This document shows positions 1-10,959 of a stretch of DNA of 64,000 nt, in pieces (position 1 is the first letter of the stretch; each line of letters starts with the position of its first letter). Source of the stretch: Leptodactylus fallax (taxonomy: Eukaryota; Chordata; Amphibia; Anura; Leptodactylidae); NCBI GenBank assembly GCA_947044405.1, contig CAMRHE010000166.1, positions 2,729,501 to 2,793,500 on the forward strand, in the 5' to 3' direction. The position numbers and the translations under genes are program-made. The notes below the pieces were generated by a model that made no database searches, was not told where the DNA came from, and was given only the letters and a program-made list of their open reading frames with translations.

Positions 1-432
1 TTCCTTGTGTTCTTTAGCCCAAACAAGTCTCTTGTGCTTGTTGCCTGTCCTTAGCAGTGGTTTCCTAGCAGCTATTTTACCATGAAGGCCTGCTGCACAC
101 AGTCTCCTCTTAACAGTTGTTGTAGAGATGTGTCTGCTGCTAGAACTCTGTGTGGCATTGACCTGGTCTCTAATCTGAGCTGCTGTTAACCTGCGATTTC
201 TGAGGCTGGTGACTCGGATGAACTTATCCTCCGCAGCAGAGGTGACTCTTGGTCTTCCTTTCCTGGGGCGGTCCTCATGTGAGCCAGTTTCTTTGTAGCG
301 CTTGATGGTTTTGGCCACTGCACTTGGGGACACTTTCAAAGTTTTCCCAATTTTTCGGACTGACTGACCTTCATTTCTTAAACTAATGATGGCCACTCGT
401 TTTTCTTTACTTAGCTGCTTTTTTCTTGCCAT
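1..432 (-). CDS. Tc1-family transposase, N-terminal 144 codons (partial)
   Basis: Starts at ATG 432-430 with MARKKQLSKEKRVAIISLRN and stays open to the window edge. The visible part is the paired-like DNA-binding region: a first helix-turn-helix (about residues 8-45, with VRKIGKTLKVSPSAVAKTI), a GRPR AT-hook-like linker near residue 74, and a second helix-turn-helix. The catalytic DDE domain would lie outside the window. The protein would bind the element's inverted repeats in the nucleus and cut and paste it. No stop or frameshift is seen in this part, so integrity of the full gene is unknown. It is a different lineage from the other Tc1 copies here. Confidence 0.85.
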   Translation of the reverse strand, partial: MARKKQLSKEKRVAIISLRNEGQSVRKIGKTLKVSPSAVAKTIKRYKETGSHEDRPRKGRPRVTSAAEDKFIRVTSLRNRRLTAAQIRDQVNATQSSSSRHISTTTVKRRLCAAGLHGKIAARKPLLRTGNKHKRLVWAKEHKE

Positions 433-846
433 AATACAAATTCTAACACTCCATTCAGTAGGACTATCAGCTGTGTATCCACCTGACTTCTGAACAACAC
501 AACTGATGGTCCCAACCCCATTTATAAGGCAAGAAATCCCACTTATTAAACCTGACAGGGCACACCTGTGAAGTGAAAACCATTTCAGGTGACTACCTCT
601 TGAAGCTCATCAAGAGAATGCCAAGAGTGTGCAAAGCAGTAATCAAAGCAAAAGGTGGCTACTTTGAAGAACCTAGAATATAAGACATATTTTCAGTTGT
701 TTCACACTTTTTTGTTAAGTCTATAATTCCACATGTGTTAATTCATAGTTTTGATGCCTTCAGTGTGAATCTACAATTTTTACAGTCATGAAAATACAGA
801 AAACTCTTGGAATGAGAAGGTGTGTCCAAACTTTTGGTCTGTACTG
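1..846 (-). mobile_element. Tc1-like DNA transposon, 5' half, cut by the window edge
   Basis: The outer end of the inverted repeat lies at 819-846 and reads, on the reverse strand, CAGTACAGACCAAAAGTTTG onward. It is followed by the TA target dinucleotide at 847-848. This terminal sequence is the one I know from a Tc1 lineage shared by fish, lampreys and frogs. The interior holds the start of the transposase gene (1-432) and a long 5' untranslated part. The rest lies left of the window, so the opposite inverted repeat cannot be checked. Confidence 0.85.
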
Positions 847-925
847 TATATACAGTATATATATATATATACAGATAGAGAAACAGAGAGAAACAGACAG
901 ACATCTGTAGTACAAGACTGAATAG
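847..925. repeat. (TA)n followed by purine-rich simple repeat
   Basis: Short TA run (847-871), then a CAGA/GAGA-rich stretch to about 905. It sits directly at the TA target site of the Tc1 element. Confidence 0.7.
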
Positions 926-2027
926 GGGGAATCTGTTGTTTTTAGACCACAATTTGAAGTAAAAAGTAGCATTTTTTGCTCATGGCTGATTTTGCTTTAT
1001 GGGTATATGAGGAATATTTTAGCAAGTTAGCATTATTATATGCCTCACAAATACAGTATAGTTTAAGATTAAATAAGTGATATTGAAGCTAATTCTAGAA
1101 AAGATACAGGAAGTCTCTAACAATGTCTTACTCTAAATTGTAGGAACAGTGATGAGCATATAAGAAGGCCAGAAGAAAAGACGCTACATGGGTGGAGAGA
1201 TATTTATATACAGTTGCACTCACTTTACAGTGCTGGACTACAAGAGGCATTACACTAAATAATGCATTTGAATATCAGCCTGATCTTCCTCGGTCTAGCC
1301 AATGCCCTATGGTATCCTTCTCTAGGTTCTGTCCAGCAAACAATGCGGAAATATGGAGGGATCAGTGGCAGAGGGATCAGCGGGAGAAGGATTATTCACA
1401 CTAATCCATTAGTAAAGTTGGGTCTTTTACCAGCACTCACAAATCAAAGTTCAAGATCAATAAAGATATATGAAGCTTTTCAATGGTTCAGACCTTCGAT
1501 CTGTGATCACCAGCAAAAAAAAACAACTTTGCTGGAAGCAGATTATAGTGAACAATCCTTCACCTGCTGATCCATCCATATTTTACCTCGTTCCATATTC
1601 TAGGTGTGGTATTACATGTAAGCCAGACAACTGAATGATAAAAAGCTGGTCTCTGTAAGATTTTAGTGGTGTTATGAAATAAGATTAATATTCCACTGAT
1701 CTTCCATTGATATAGTTTATATTAGTAATTCTATTGGGATTGAGAAAGTATATTTTGATTGGGAGAGCAATATCAAAAAATTTCTCCAGCAATTCTATCA
1801 ATATATTATAGCATATGCTTTAAAATAATATCAAATGTGTGTAGAGGCTTACAACTGTCTGAGATACTTACGGTTTTTACAAATGTACAGTTTTCAGAAA
1901 ATCAAAGTACAGCATTTTTGAATTCTATAGTTTAGATCTGATTCTTAGTAGATAAACCTCTGACTATTCATTTTGTTTTGGCTTCAGGTGGTTCGGTTTT
2001 TGGTCAAATAAATTTGTCATGAATAAG
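926..2027. other. No recognisable feature
   Basis: AT-rich sequence. The longest open frame (1262-1570, plus strand) has no motif I recognise and no upstream signal that would mark it as a gene. Confidence 0.5.
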
Positions 2028-2205
2028 AGATTAAATTGGCTTAAAACACAGTGTATGACACTGTCAGGGCTCCCCTTACTCTATCCAGCCCATTTCTAGC
2101 TCTCAAAAGGCATACACAGCAAAAGTAATGTGGAAGTAATAATAATATGTACTGTATGTCTATGGAAAAATGGGTAGTTGGTAGTAGATACAAACTGCTA
2201 GTTTA
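2028..2205. repeat. Uncharacterised dispersed repeat, block a, copy 1
   Basis: Shares the run 'aaattggcttaaaac', then 'agtgtatgacact', 'ctctatccagc', 'tctagctct' and 'tgtctatgg' in the same order as the stretches at 9139-9270 and 12815-12985. The copies have many substitutions and indels. No coding capacity or terminal repeats seen. Same orientation in all three. Confidence 0.6.
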
Positions 2206-2242
2206 AAAAACTAAAACCGCTGCGTTTCCGCAAAGTGACTTA

Positions 2243-2830
2243 AGGCCGGGGCCCCACATTGCTAAAATGCAGAATTTTAGAGTACCTGCAAAGTGGATGG
2301 GATTCTGGCTAATTCTGGCAAATTCTGCAACAAAAAACACTGTTTTTTGCATGACTTCATTGTTCTGCAGGAATTTTGGCCCACTGTTTTTTGCAACTTT
2401 GCTTCAGTTCATGCAGGTTTGGGTCCGTTTGGTTATGCAAAGGTCCTTAAAGAGGACCTTTCATGTCCTCAGAGATATGCAGTATTTCAAATCACTAAAA
2501 AGCCGACACTGTGTTAAATTCAGTGCTGGAGATATCTCTCCACTGTCAGAAAGGTGGGCCGTGCAGCCTAGCGTCATCGCTGGGCTGTGAGGAACACCCC
2601 CCCTAACAGTACAAGACTATGGAAGAGTATTGTCGGGGGGTGTTCCTCACAACCAATGATGATGCTAGGCTGTAAGGCCTGCCTTTCAGACAGTGAAGAG
2701 ATATTGATGCCCAGAAAGCTGAATTCAGCGCTCTGTCGGCTTTCTAGCGGTATGCAATACTGCACATCTCTGAGGACATGAAAGGTCCTCTTTATGAATG
2801 CAGCCAGTTTTGTTCTTATGGCTCAGACCC
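2243..2830. mobile_element. GGCCGGGGCCCCAC-type MITE, interrupted
   Basis: The left end matches the ends of the complete copies at 41971-42278 and 57415-57728. The body is split by another MITE (2446-2797). The right end is eroded and its boundary is uncertain. Confidence 0.5.
2446..2797. mobile_element. Foldback MITE with about 38-bp inverted repeats, TA target
   Basis: The left arm AAGAGGACCTTTCATGTCCT continues in inverted form at the right end (about 2760-2797). Flanks are consistent with a TA duplication, suggesting a Tc1/mariner-type MITE. The centre also folds: 'ggaacacccccc' at about 2590 pairs with 'ggggggtgttcc' at about 2635. It is nested in the preceding MITE. Confidence 0.75.
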
Positions 2831-2848
2831 CATTTTTCAATATGACAT

Positions 2849-2940
2849 CATAGTTACATAGTTAGTACAGGTGAAAAAAGACATATGTTCATCAAGTTCA
2901 ACCAGGGGATAGATCAAGTTCTACCAGGGATGACATCTTT
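2849..2940 (+). repeat. Common interspersed repeat fragment ('acatagttag...gttcaacc' type)
   Basis: Contains 'atagttacatagttag', 'gaaaaaagacatatg' and 'catcaagttcaacc', a series I know as very abundant in amphibian genomes. The parent family is not certain from sequence alone. Confidence 0.5.
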
Positions 2941-3708
2941 CACTTTATACTTCATAATACATTTAAGTGATTCTCTGATTTTTCTGTTACACATTATATT
3001 TCATGTTATTGGTAAATTCTAATAGATATGTTATGCATTTATTTATGAAAAATAGGACATTTGGTAAATTTGATATTTTCCAAGTTTGAAATTTTCTGCT
3101 TTTCATAGAGATGGTCATACTCAAATTAGTTGCTAAATATTATTTACTATATCTTTTCTTTATAATGGCATCAAACTTTAGACATCCTTTGCATTTTTTC
3201 AGGATATTGAAAAGCTTACAATTCAAGCAATATTTTCCAAATTTTCAAGAAAATTTCCAAAACCAACTTTTTTTGTACTGAACAATTGAGTCCTGAAGGG
3301 GCTTTTTAAAGGAAAATGTATTACAACCCCCCCATAAAGCACACCCTTTTCAAAACTGCACTCCTCAAGTCATTCAAAACAGCATTTAGGCTGAGGCCCC
3401 ACATTGCAGAATCACAGCTTTTTATGTTGCAGGTTGGGCTGCGGTTTTTTTAGCCAAAGCCAAGAATGGCTACAAAAGGAATGGTAAATATATAGGAAGC
3501 TTCTTATACTTCTACCTACTGCTCAATCCACTCCTGGCTTTGGCTCAAAAAAAGCAGCAAAATCTGCAGCAAAATCTGCAGCAAAAAAAGCTGCGTTTCT
3601 GCAACATGGGGCTCAGCCTTAAGAAGTTTGTTAACTCTTCAATTGTTTCCAGGAATTAAAACAAACTGTAAGGGAATTTAGAAATGTACATATATATATA
3701 TATATATA
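2941..3708. repeat. Left part of an old repeat split by a Tc1 element
   Basis: Diverged repeat with stretches such as 'ttttcaaaactgcactcctcaa' (3352) and 'gaagtttgttaactcttcaa' (3624). Similar sequence appears to resume at about 5260 after the Tc1 insertion. It also carries the MITE at 3389-3618. Ends with a (TA)n run at 3685-3708 that supplied the Tc1 target site. Confidence 0.45.
3389..3618. mobile_element. GGCTGAGGCCCCAC-type MITE with TTA duplication
   Basis: 230 bp. The left end GGCTGAGGCCCCACATTGCA is matched in inverted form by the right end (…TGCAACATGGGGCTCAGCC). It is flanked by TTA at 3386-3388 and 3619-3621. The 3-bp TTA target duplication is the signature of PIF/Harbinger elements. 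Confidence 0.75.
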
Positions 3709-5250
3709 CAGTGCCTTGCAAAAGTATTCGGCCCCCTTAAACTTTTCAACCTTTTGCCACATTTCAGGCATAAGGATATAAAATTTTAATTTTTTGGTGA
3801 AGAATCAACAACAAGTGGGACACAATCGTGAAGTGGAACGAAATTTATTGGATATTTAAAACTTTTGTAAAAAATAAAAAACTGAAAAGTGGGGCGTGCC
3901 AAATTATTCGGCCCCCTTAAGTTAATACTTTGTAGCGCCACCTTTTGCTGCGATTACAGCTGCAAGTCGCTTGGTGTATGTCTCTATCAGTTTTGTACAT
4001 CGAGAGACTGAAATTGTTGCCATTCTTCCTTGGAAAACAGCTCGAGCTCAGTGAGGTTGGATGGAGAGCGTTTGTGAACAGCAGTTTTCAGCTCTTTCCA
4101 CAGATTCTCGATTGGATTCAGGTCTGGACTTTGACTTGGCCATTCTAACACCTGGATACGTTTATTTTTGAACCATTCCATTGTAGATTTTGCTTTATGT
4201 TTGGCATCATTGTCTTGTTGGAAGATAAATCTCCGTCCCAGTCTCAGGTCTTTTGCAGACTCCAACAGGTTTTCTTCCAGAATGGTCCTGTATTTGGCTG
4301 CATGCATTTTCCCATCAATTTTAACCATCTTCCCTGTCCCTGCTGAAGAAAAGCAGGCCCAAACCATGATGCTGCCACCACCATGTTTGACAGTGGGGAT
4401 GGTGTGTTCAGGGTGATGAGCTGTGTTGCTTTTACGTCAAACATATTGTTTTGCATTGTGGCTAAAAAGTTCGATTTTGGTTTCATCTGATCAGAGCACC
4501 TTCTTCCACATGTTTGGTATGTCTCCCAGGTGGCTTGTGGCAAACTTTAAACAAGACTTTTTATGGATATCTTTGAGAAATGGCTTTCTTCTTGGCACTC
4601 TTCCATAAAGGCCAGATTTGTGCAGCTGTAGATCTCTGCAGTTCATCCAGAGTGATCATGGGCCTCTTGGCTGCATCTCTGATCAGTCTTCTCCTTGTTT
4701 GAGATGAAAGTTTAGAAGGATGGCCGGGTCTTGGTAGATTTGCAGTGGTCTGATACTCCTTCCATTTCAATATGATCGCTTGCACAGTGCTCCTTGGGAT
4801 GTTTAAAGTTTGGGAAATCTTTTTGTATCCAAATCCGGCTTTAAACTTCTCCACAACAGTATCACGGACCTGCCTGGTGTGTTCCTTGGTCTTCATGATG
4901 CTCTCTGCGCTTTAAACAGAACCCTGAGACTATCACAGAGCAGGTGGATTTATACGGAGACTCGATTACACACAGGTGGATTATATTTATCACCATCAGT
5001 CATTTAGAACAACATTGAATCATTCAGAGATCCTCACTGAACTTCTGGAGTGAGTTTGCTGCACTGAAAGTAAAGGGGCCGAAAAATATTGCATGTCCCA
5101 CTTTTCAGTTCTTGATTTTTTACAAAAGTTTAAAATAACCAGTAAATTTTGTTCCACTTCACAATTGTGTCCCACTTGTTGTTGATTCTTCACCAAAAAA
5201 TTTAAATTTTATATCCTTATGTTTGAAATGTGGGAAAAAGTTTAAAAGTT
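3709..5250 (-). mobile_element. Tc1-like transposon, lineage A copy 1
   Basis: The left inverted repeat starts CAGTGCCTTGCAAAAGTATT at 3709 after TA 3707-3708. A second 'attcggccccctt' block lies at 3906, giving the IR/DR arrangement (two direct repeats within each inverted repeat) known from Sleeping Beauty-type Tc1 elements. The right inverted repeat is eroded: about 40 bp including the outermost motif are missing. Transposase is on the reverse strand. Confidence 0.9.
3922..4896 (-). pseudogene. Tc1-A transposase, broken by frameshifts and a deletion
   Basis: Begins MKTKEHTRQVRDTVVEKFKA at 4896 and ends with GATKY-stop-type sequence at 3922. Coding is spread over three frames (4896-4561, 4543-4244, 4367-3987). 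Compared with the copy at 39740-41370 it lacks about 54 bp near 4628, between two 'cag' triplets, removing part of the second helix-turn-helix. Catalytic motifs remain readable: WSDET-like region (degraded, SDQMKPK frame), QQDND and SPDLNPIENLW, i.e. a DD34E transposase. It cannot make a functional protein. Confidence 0.9.
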
Positions 5251-5259
5251 TATTTATTT

Positions 5260-6030
5260 ATTTTTTTTTTAACTTCATTAGCCCTAAAATTTTCATATTT
5301 TTAATGGATTAAAGGAGAAAATGCATCCCAGAATTTCTTGCACAATTCTCACAAGCATTGAAATACCCCAAATGTGGATTTAAACTGCTGTCAAGGCACA
5401 GAGCAGGTTGGAGAAGGGTAAGAGCATCACTGGGCTTTTTCAGTTGCCATTTGCAGAGCCGGAGTTATAAGAACAATAGAATCCCCCCAAAAGTTATCCC
5501 ATTCTGAACACTCAAGGGATTTATCAAGGGTATAGTGGGAATTTTGATCCCACAGCTGTTTCATTGAATTTTTGAACATTGGGATGTGAAAATAAAAAAA
5601 ATTTCCCTCAAAATTTCTTCTTTTTTTTTTTTTTTTTTTTACAAGAGATTACAGGAGAAAAGCATCCCACAGTTTATGTAATTTTTTCTGAATACTGCAA
5701 TACCCCAGATGCGGATGTAAACTGCTGTTTGAACATATAGCATATAGCAGGGCACAGAAGGGAAACCACATCCCTCAAAGAATTTATCAAGGTGAATAGT
5801 AATATATAGTAATATAGTAAGCATTTTGACCCCAGATGTGTTAAATAATAATTATTAACCCTGGCTGTGAAAATTAAAAAAAAATTTAATACAGTGTTGC
5901 TTTTTGCCCCATTTTTTTTTCATTTTCACAAGGGATAATAGAAGAAAAAAATTGTCCACATTTGTAACACAATTTCTCCTGAGTACAGAAATACCCTGCG
6001 TGTGGTTGTAAATTGCACTTTGCAGTAATT
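5260..6030. repeat. Three diverged tandem units of about 300 bp
   Basis: The series 'ggattaaaggagaaaatgcatccca … gaaatacccca(a/g)atg(t/c)gga…gtaaactgctgt … ggcacag … atttatcaagg … attttgacccca … gtgaaaat' occurs starting near 5305, 5645 and, partially, 5930. Units differ by many changes, so the array is old. A poly-T run (5620-5640) lies between units 1 and 2. No open frame of note. Confidence 0.65.
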
Positions 6031-6231
6031 TACCATATATTACAGGTAACAACGATAATAGCCTGTAAATGGAAAAAGTCAATCATACCAAATATGGCTG
6101 AGATTATGCAGTCTGTCAATACAACGTACATATATGAATACATAATAACTAGTAATAGACAGTTAGCTCATAAATTTAATGATAAATGGTATATTTGGAG
6201 TGAGTCTGGTTATGCAGTCTCACTACAATAA

Positions 6232-6535
6232 GCTTAGGCTAGGTTTACATCTGCGTTGGAGTCTCCTGCATGGGGATCTGACAGATGAAGAGCCTGTCCG
6301 CAAAAAAAGGCGGTTACCCGTGGACACCTGTGGTCCTGCATGGAGGACTTTTCTCTTCACCGGTTTTATACTGGAACTAGCGGAGAGAAAAGTCCCCTGT
6401 GCAGGTTCCGGCAGATCCCATTACAGTCTATGGGGTCCGCAGGTGTCCATGGGTAACCACTTTTTTAGCAGACAGGTTCTCCATCTGTCAGGTCCCCATG
6501 CGGACAGAGTGCCGAACGCTAGTGTGAACCTAGCA
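6232..6535. mobile_element. Foldback MITE, 'GCTAGGTT(T/C)ACA' termini
   Basis: About 304 bp. The left end GGCTAGGTTTACATCTGCG is inverted at the right (CGCTAGTGTGAACCTAGC). TAA lies at both edges (6229-6231 and 6536-6538), fitting a Harbinger-type 3-bp duplication, though an alternative TTA boundary on the left is possible. Internal arms also pair (cctgtccgc / gcggacag). Confidence 0.65.
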
Positions 6536-6539
6536 TAAG

Positions 6540-8389
6540 ACCCTTTTTTTTCCACCTTTCTTTCTCCTTCTTTTTTGAAGAGGTGTGCTTCACTTGATTC
6601 AAATTATGTGATAATGCCCAAAGAGACAACTGGGCAATATTTGTACTTGTTTCAGCAATTACATATACCTATGTTAATACCTTTGTTATATGCTCACATT
6701 ACCGGTATATGTATCCAACAAATTAGAAATTATTATTAGAATGTGAAACAAAGACGAGTGTGGTAGTCTCATTCTGCATGTAAAACTGGTCAATATGTCA
6801 CTGTGGATTTGATATGCCTTTGCGGGACTGGACATCCATCCATATAAATGAACATAAACTGAATAACATACAAATAACAGACTTTATATTTCATTGTATT
6901 TTATTAAGTTTCATGAAATTTATCAAGGAATATAATTATTTCTTTAAACCAGAGAAGCTTTAAGAAAATGAATGAGTAACGTATGGTTGCAAATGAAAAT
7001 TTTAAGCTTTCCAAATATATGCCAATGTTTAATTCCCAGTTTGTTTCACTGTAAAAAGGCAGCTCTCCAGTTATTATACTGTGTTTCCTGATCTGATAAA
7101 TGCCCTTCATATGGCCCTGATCTTTTGTCTGGAAATACAACAGGGCTCAGAAGTGAAACAGCGCCATTTGCATTTGAGACCTGACTTTACACCGGATTTA
7201 TGGAACAATTTCAGAGGCTCTGAGATGTATTTAAAATAGATATGACCCCATTTTAAAAACTTGCATCCCTTCCTGAATTTCATAAGGACTATAGTGATCA
7301 TTTTGACACTTCCAATTTCTAATACAATGCAGATTTTTAAAGAAAAAAGCCACTTCAGTGCCCCATATGTTGTGTCCAGTTTGTGTAAACAGAGACACAA
7401 AGTCCAGAAACTTTCAATCAAGTTTAGTAAAGTTCAGCTCCAGTACAGCAGTTGTTGGGTGGTTCTTTTTGATACAACTACATTGCACCACTAGCCTGTG
7501 CAGATATATCACATCCCTTCAACAGTCGTAGGAGCCCAGTTGCAGTTTGTACCTGCACTGGTTATATACAGTACATACAATTGTTTACTATATTAGAATG
7601 AGAGGTTCCCAACTCTCAAAACTAGAATGTAATACAGTACTGAAACTACATGATAGATACATATTTTATATTTATAGTGTGCCAGGCTATTTAATATTAT
7701 GTGTACTATTATACTATAAAATCTCTGCAAACTTTGTATTAGAGTTCAGTACACTTTTTTCAGTACTTTAGGAAATATTAAATTCAGACCATGTTACAAT
7801 TTTATATAAAAATAATCAGCCATGATTTACTGTTAATAAGAATTCTTCATTCTTACCAAAAGCAAATATAAAGAGACTCCATAGTGAAACCAATATAATA
7901 ACTATGCAAATAAATGTCATCATCTTGTTCTCCAGAGCTGAACATTTTGAGCTGCATAATTGTACCCTTAAAACCAACACACAGCACTTTACAGTTATTT
8001 TATTTGTACTATAATGTAAAAATTGTCTTCTCTCTTCTATGTAACCTGCTGGGACTATAAGATCTGTACTACGTTTGTCCTTTATTATGCTGTAAAGAAA
8101 AACATTGGAGAAAATAAAACCAGATCATTTAGTTAAATTTCCTTTTCTAAAAACCAGGACATTTAACCCAGGACATGTAAACAAATATTTGTAAGAGAAA
8201 ATTGTAGAAGCAAAATCTGCAGAAACAAATAATGTTTAAAATCTATTGTTCACCTGTACATGCGAGTCACCTCTTTCACAACTGGTTGAATAACTAATAT
8301 TTCCATATGAAAACAATTTCTGTAAATCCACTAAAGACTATAGTACCTTCTGTCTCCCAATGCAGTTTTCACACAAAACAGATTGTAGG
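6540..8389. other. No recognisable feature
   Basis: AT-rich sequence without recognisable terminal repeats or coding motifs. The open frames present are short and featureless. Confidence 0.5.
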
Positions 8390-8875
8390 TTTAAAGCGAC
8401 AGTTCACTTTGATCTCCTTTACAAATATGTACAGTTGTTGAGTCTTCTCAGAACTACTAAAACATGTGTATCCACAAAGGCTTTCCAGTACTGTGGCCAT
8501 TGAAGGTATAAAGAACTGAGAAGTCTTATGATATAAATATGTACCAAGCCAATTTTTAGAGGTCCACCAATAGTCCAATGTGTATGGCGAAAGCCTGACA
8601 AACCTTCAACGTTTTTGGCAGGGGAAGAAAGAGTTGTACAGGTTGTACATTCATAGGAAAGAGGAAAAATTATTAATTGTGGGAGACTGACCACTGAAAC
8701 TCCCATTGATCCTAAGAATTGGGAGGTGTAGGAATTGTGAATGTAGTAGGGGGTGGATGCACCAACGTTACATTCAATTAAATTGGAGATAGCTAAGTGC
8801 TGTACTTCAACTATCTCCAGCACCCCCATTGAAAGTAATGGAGTGGGGTTGTGGCTTCAGTGCTACATTCACAAC
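8390..8875. repeat. Candidate old interspersed repeat
   Basis: Phrases such as 'actatctccagcacccccattgaaagtaatgg' (8811) and 'aaagcgacagttcacttt' (8394) look like pieces of common anuran MITEs. A related phrase is at about 35230. Boundaries are not defined by inverted repeats that I can see. Confidence 0.3.
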
Positions 8876-9138
8876 AAAAGTAAAACACCATCTATTTCAC
8901 AGAATGTGATGTAAACATGATATCCTACCACAGAGATAATAAACACAATGATGTCTTAATACTACAGGAGCTATCTGCACCAGTAAAATAGTCATAGTGA
9001 TGTCACAGTACAGGAGTAATAGTCATAATGAAGAGATAATGCACACAATGAGGTGAACCTCACAAGATTCATTTAGTTTCAGATGCAGATGGCTTGGGAA
9101 AAAGATTTGTTTCTGGTCGAACAAATTTGGTAAGAACC

Positions 9139-9270
9139 ACAGTTTAAATTGGCTTAAAAAATAATGTAAAACACTCTTAGGGCTCCTAGGGACCTATCTA
9201 TAAAACATAGTGTAGAATACTCTTAAGGCTCATAGGAACCTATCTATCCAATTTCTAGCTCTCTAAGGCA
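9139..9270. repeat. Uncharacterised dispersed repeat, block a, copy 2
   Basis: Repeats the 'aaattggcttaaaa…ctctagg…tctatcca…tctagctctctaaggca' series of 2028-2205. An internal near-duplication is visible: 'aacactcttagggctcctagggacctatctat' followed by 'aatactcttaaggctcataggaacctatctat'. Confidence 0.55.
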
Positions 9271-9540
9271 AGCACAGCACAGTTTTGTAGAAAAATTAGC
9301 CCATTTTGATGGCTTGTAAGTGCTACAAGGGATTTTTGCTATTTGGGAGACAAATTTGTGTCTGTGTGTCAAGCTGAAAAGTAATGAAAAATTGGCTTTT
9401 AAAAAACAATAAAAATTATCTCATGATAGGAGCAGATGTGAAATATTTTTTTTTTTTTTTTTATGCCAACACTATGGCACCAACAGTGTGGTAAAGGACC
9501 AGGCGCAGGACATGCCTGACTCAGTGGTGGCAGTTGTGCC

Positions 9541-9720
9541 AACATGTGTGGCCATGCAGAAGGGTTTAATATGATGGACCAGACCATCGGACATGTCTGC
9601 ATGAGTGGAGGAAGTGGTGGTAGCTGTGACAACATGTGTGGCAGTGCGGCAGGGGGTAATATGATAGACCAGGCCACAGGACATCTCTACCTGAGTGGTG
9701 GCAGTGGTGGTAGCAGTTTA
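9541..9720. repeat. Two 90-bp tandem repeats
   Basis: 'aacatgtgtggc…atatgat(g/a)gaccag…' begins at 9541 and again at 9631. The period of 90 bp keeps the reading frame on the plus strand (GGSGGS-like peptide), but I see no reason to call it a gene. It lies just 3' of the dead hAT transposase. Confidence 0.65.
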
Positions 9721-9840
9721 GGAGTAGCAGCCACCATCAGCAGCTGTACAGTAAATGGAAGATGACGATAAAGTGAGATGGTGGTAACACTATTCGAGGC
9801 ATCAGCAGGAGGTGTTTGAAAATCGTCACAGATCCATGCC

Positions 9841-10958
9841 TAATTCATTTTGACAGTAGTAATTTTTTCTACGCTACCTGTGGACAGTTTCGTCCTATTA
9901 GGTGTTACAATGCCACTGGCAGCACTGAACACCCTCTCAGCCACTATGCTTGAGGCCAGGAAAGATAAAACTCCCATGACAAACTGGGTAAGCTCCTTCT
10001 ACTGCTTTAACCTAATGGCACAGAATTCCATTTGCTAGATTATAGGTGCACTTTAGGTATGACTGTACTTGCTGGTGCAGCCAGTGGGTGTGAGTTTGCC
10101 TGTTGTGGTTCCGTTTGGCGCTGTAAGCTGAAAAATCTTCCAGATACCATACTGTGACTGGCTGCTGCTGCATTTACTCCTCCTGACACTTGTGGCGCTG
10201 GCAGAGCAGGTGGACTGGGAGAGGTCAGAGGCCACCTGGGTTTGTGTGTGACTGGAAGTTGCAGTGGTCTCTCTAAATGCTCTGGCTAGCTGGGTATACA
10301 GCCTATCCTGATAATCTTCTAATTTTTCTTCCCTTTTGAAACCGGGAAGAATTCCCCTATTTTGTCTGGTATGTGTGGACCCAGGGGCCTGCCATGGTTG
10401 GTGTTCTTGGCCAATATTGATCGTCGACAAATATTGGTGCCATTGTTGCTAGCAACTCTGGCCAATTGGAGTTGGTGTGAACCATCAAGTGGGATACTTG
10501 CTGCGGGATATAATGAAGCAGCTCCGCTGATCAAGGTTCATCAATTGCAAAACTGCAAGGCAGCCCTTCACCTTACACCCAAGAAATGAGGGTGAAGGAG
10601 GAGGAAGAGGAGTGGAAGGTACAGTTTGCCCTGGTTAAGATGGTGGTGGGAAATGGTCCAATGAGGAAGATCCAGAGGAGGTGAATGGGCCCTGCATGGT
10701 GTTGGAACTGAGCCCACACAATCGGGGTGGAACCTGACCTTGCTGCGTTTTTGGACTGTGGCTGCTGCCACTCAAAACATTGACCCAGTGGGCTGTGAAA
10801 GCCATGTATTGTCCTTGTCCATAATTGCTGCTCCACGTGTTGACGGTGATGTGTACCTTTCCCCAGACTGACGTATGCAAATAAAGCCCATTTTTTTCTG
10901 ACGTGTTGTAGTGTGGCTTTTGGGCCCTATCAGGCTCTATGGCTAAGTTAGACTGCAA
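9841..10958 (-). pseudogene. hAT-family transposase, decayed
   Basis: The C-terminal end is clear in one frame from about 10000 down to the stop at 9841: the hAT dimerisation motif with AERVFSAASGIVTPNRTKLS followed by VEKITTVKMN-stop. Further upstream (10830-10750) TWSSNYGQGQYMAFTAHW matches the block near the first catalytic Asp of hAT transposases. Between them the frame is interrupted repeatedly (segments at 10430-10053 and 10534-10319). Such enzymes cut and paste elements with 8-bp target duplications. No matching terminal inverted repeats were located, so element ends are unknown. Confidence 0.8.
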
Positions 10959-10959
10959 C

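Noticed and set aside
1262..1570. 102-codon frame as a possible small secreted protein
   Set aside because: The hydrophobic start (ISLIFLGLANALW) is suggestive, but there is no second supporting feature, no splice pattern and no recognised family.
9544..9765. Small GGSGGS-containing frame on the plus strand
   Set aside because: Explained by two 90-bp tandem repeats 3' of a dead hAT transposase; no signal peptide or promoter pattern.
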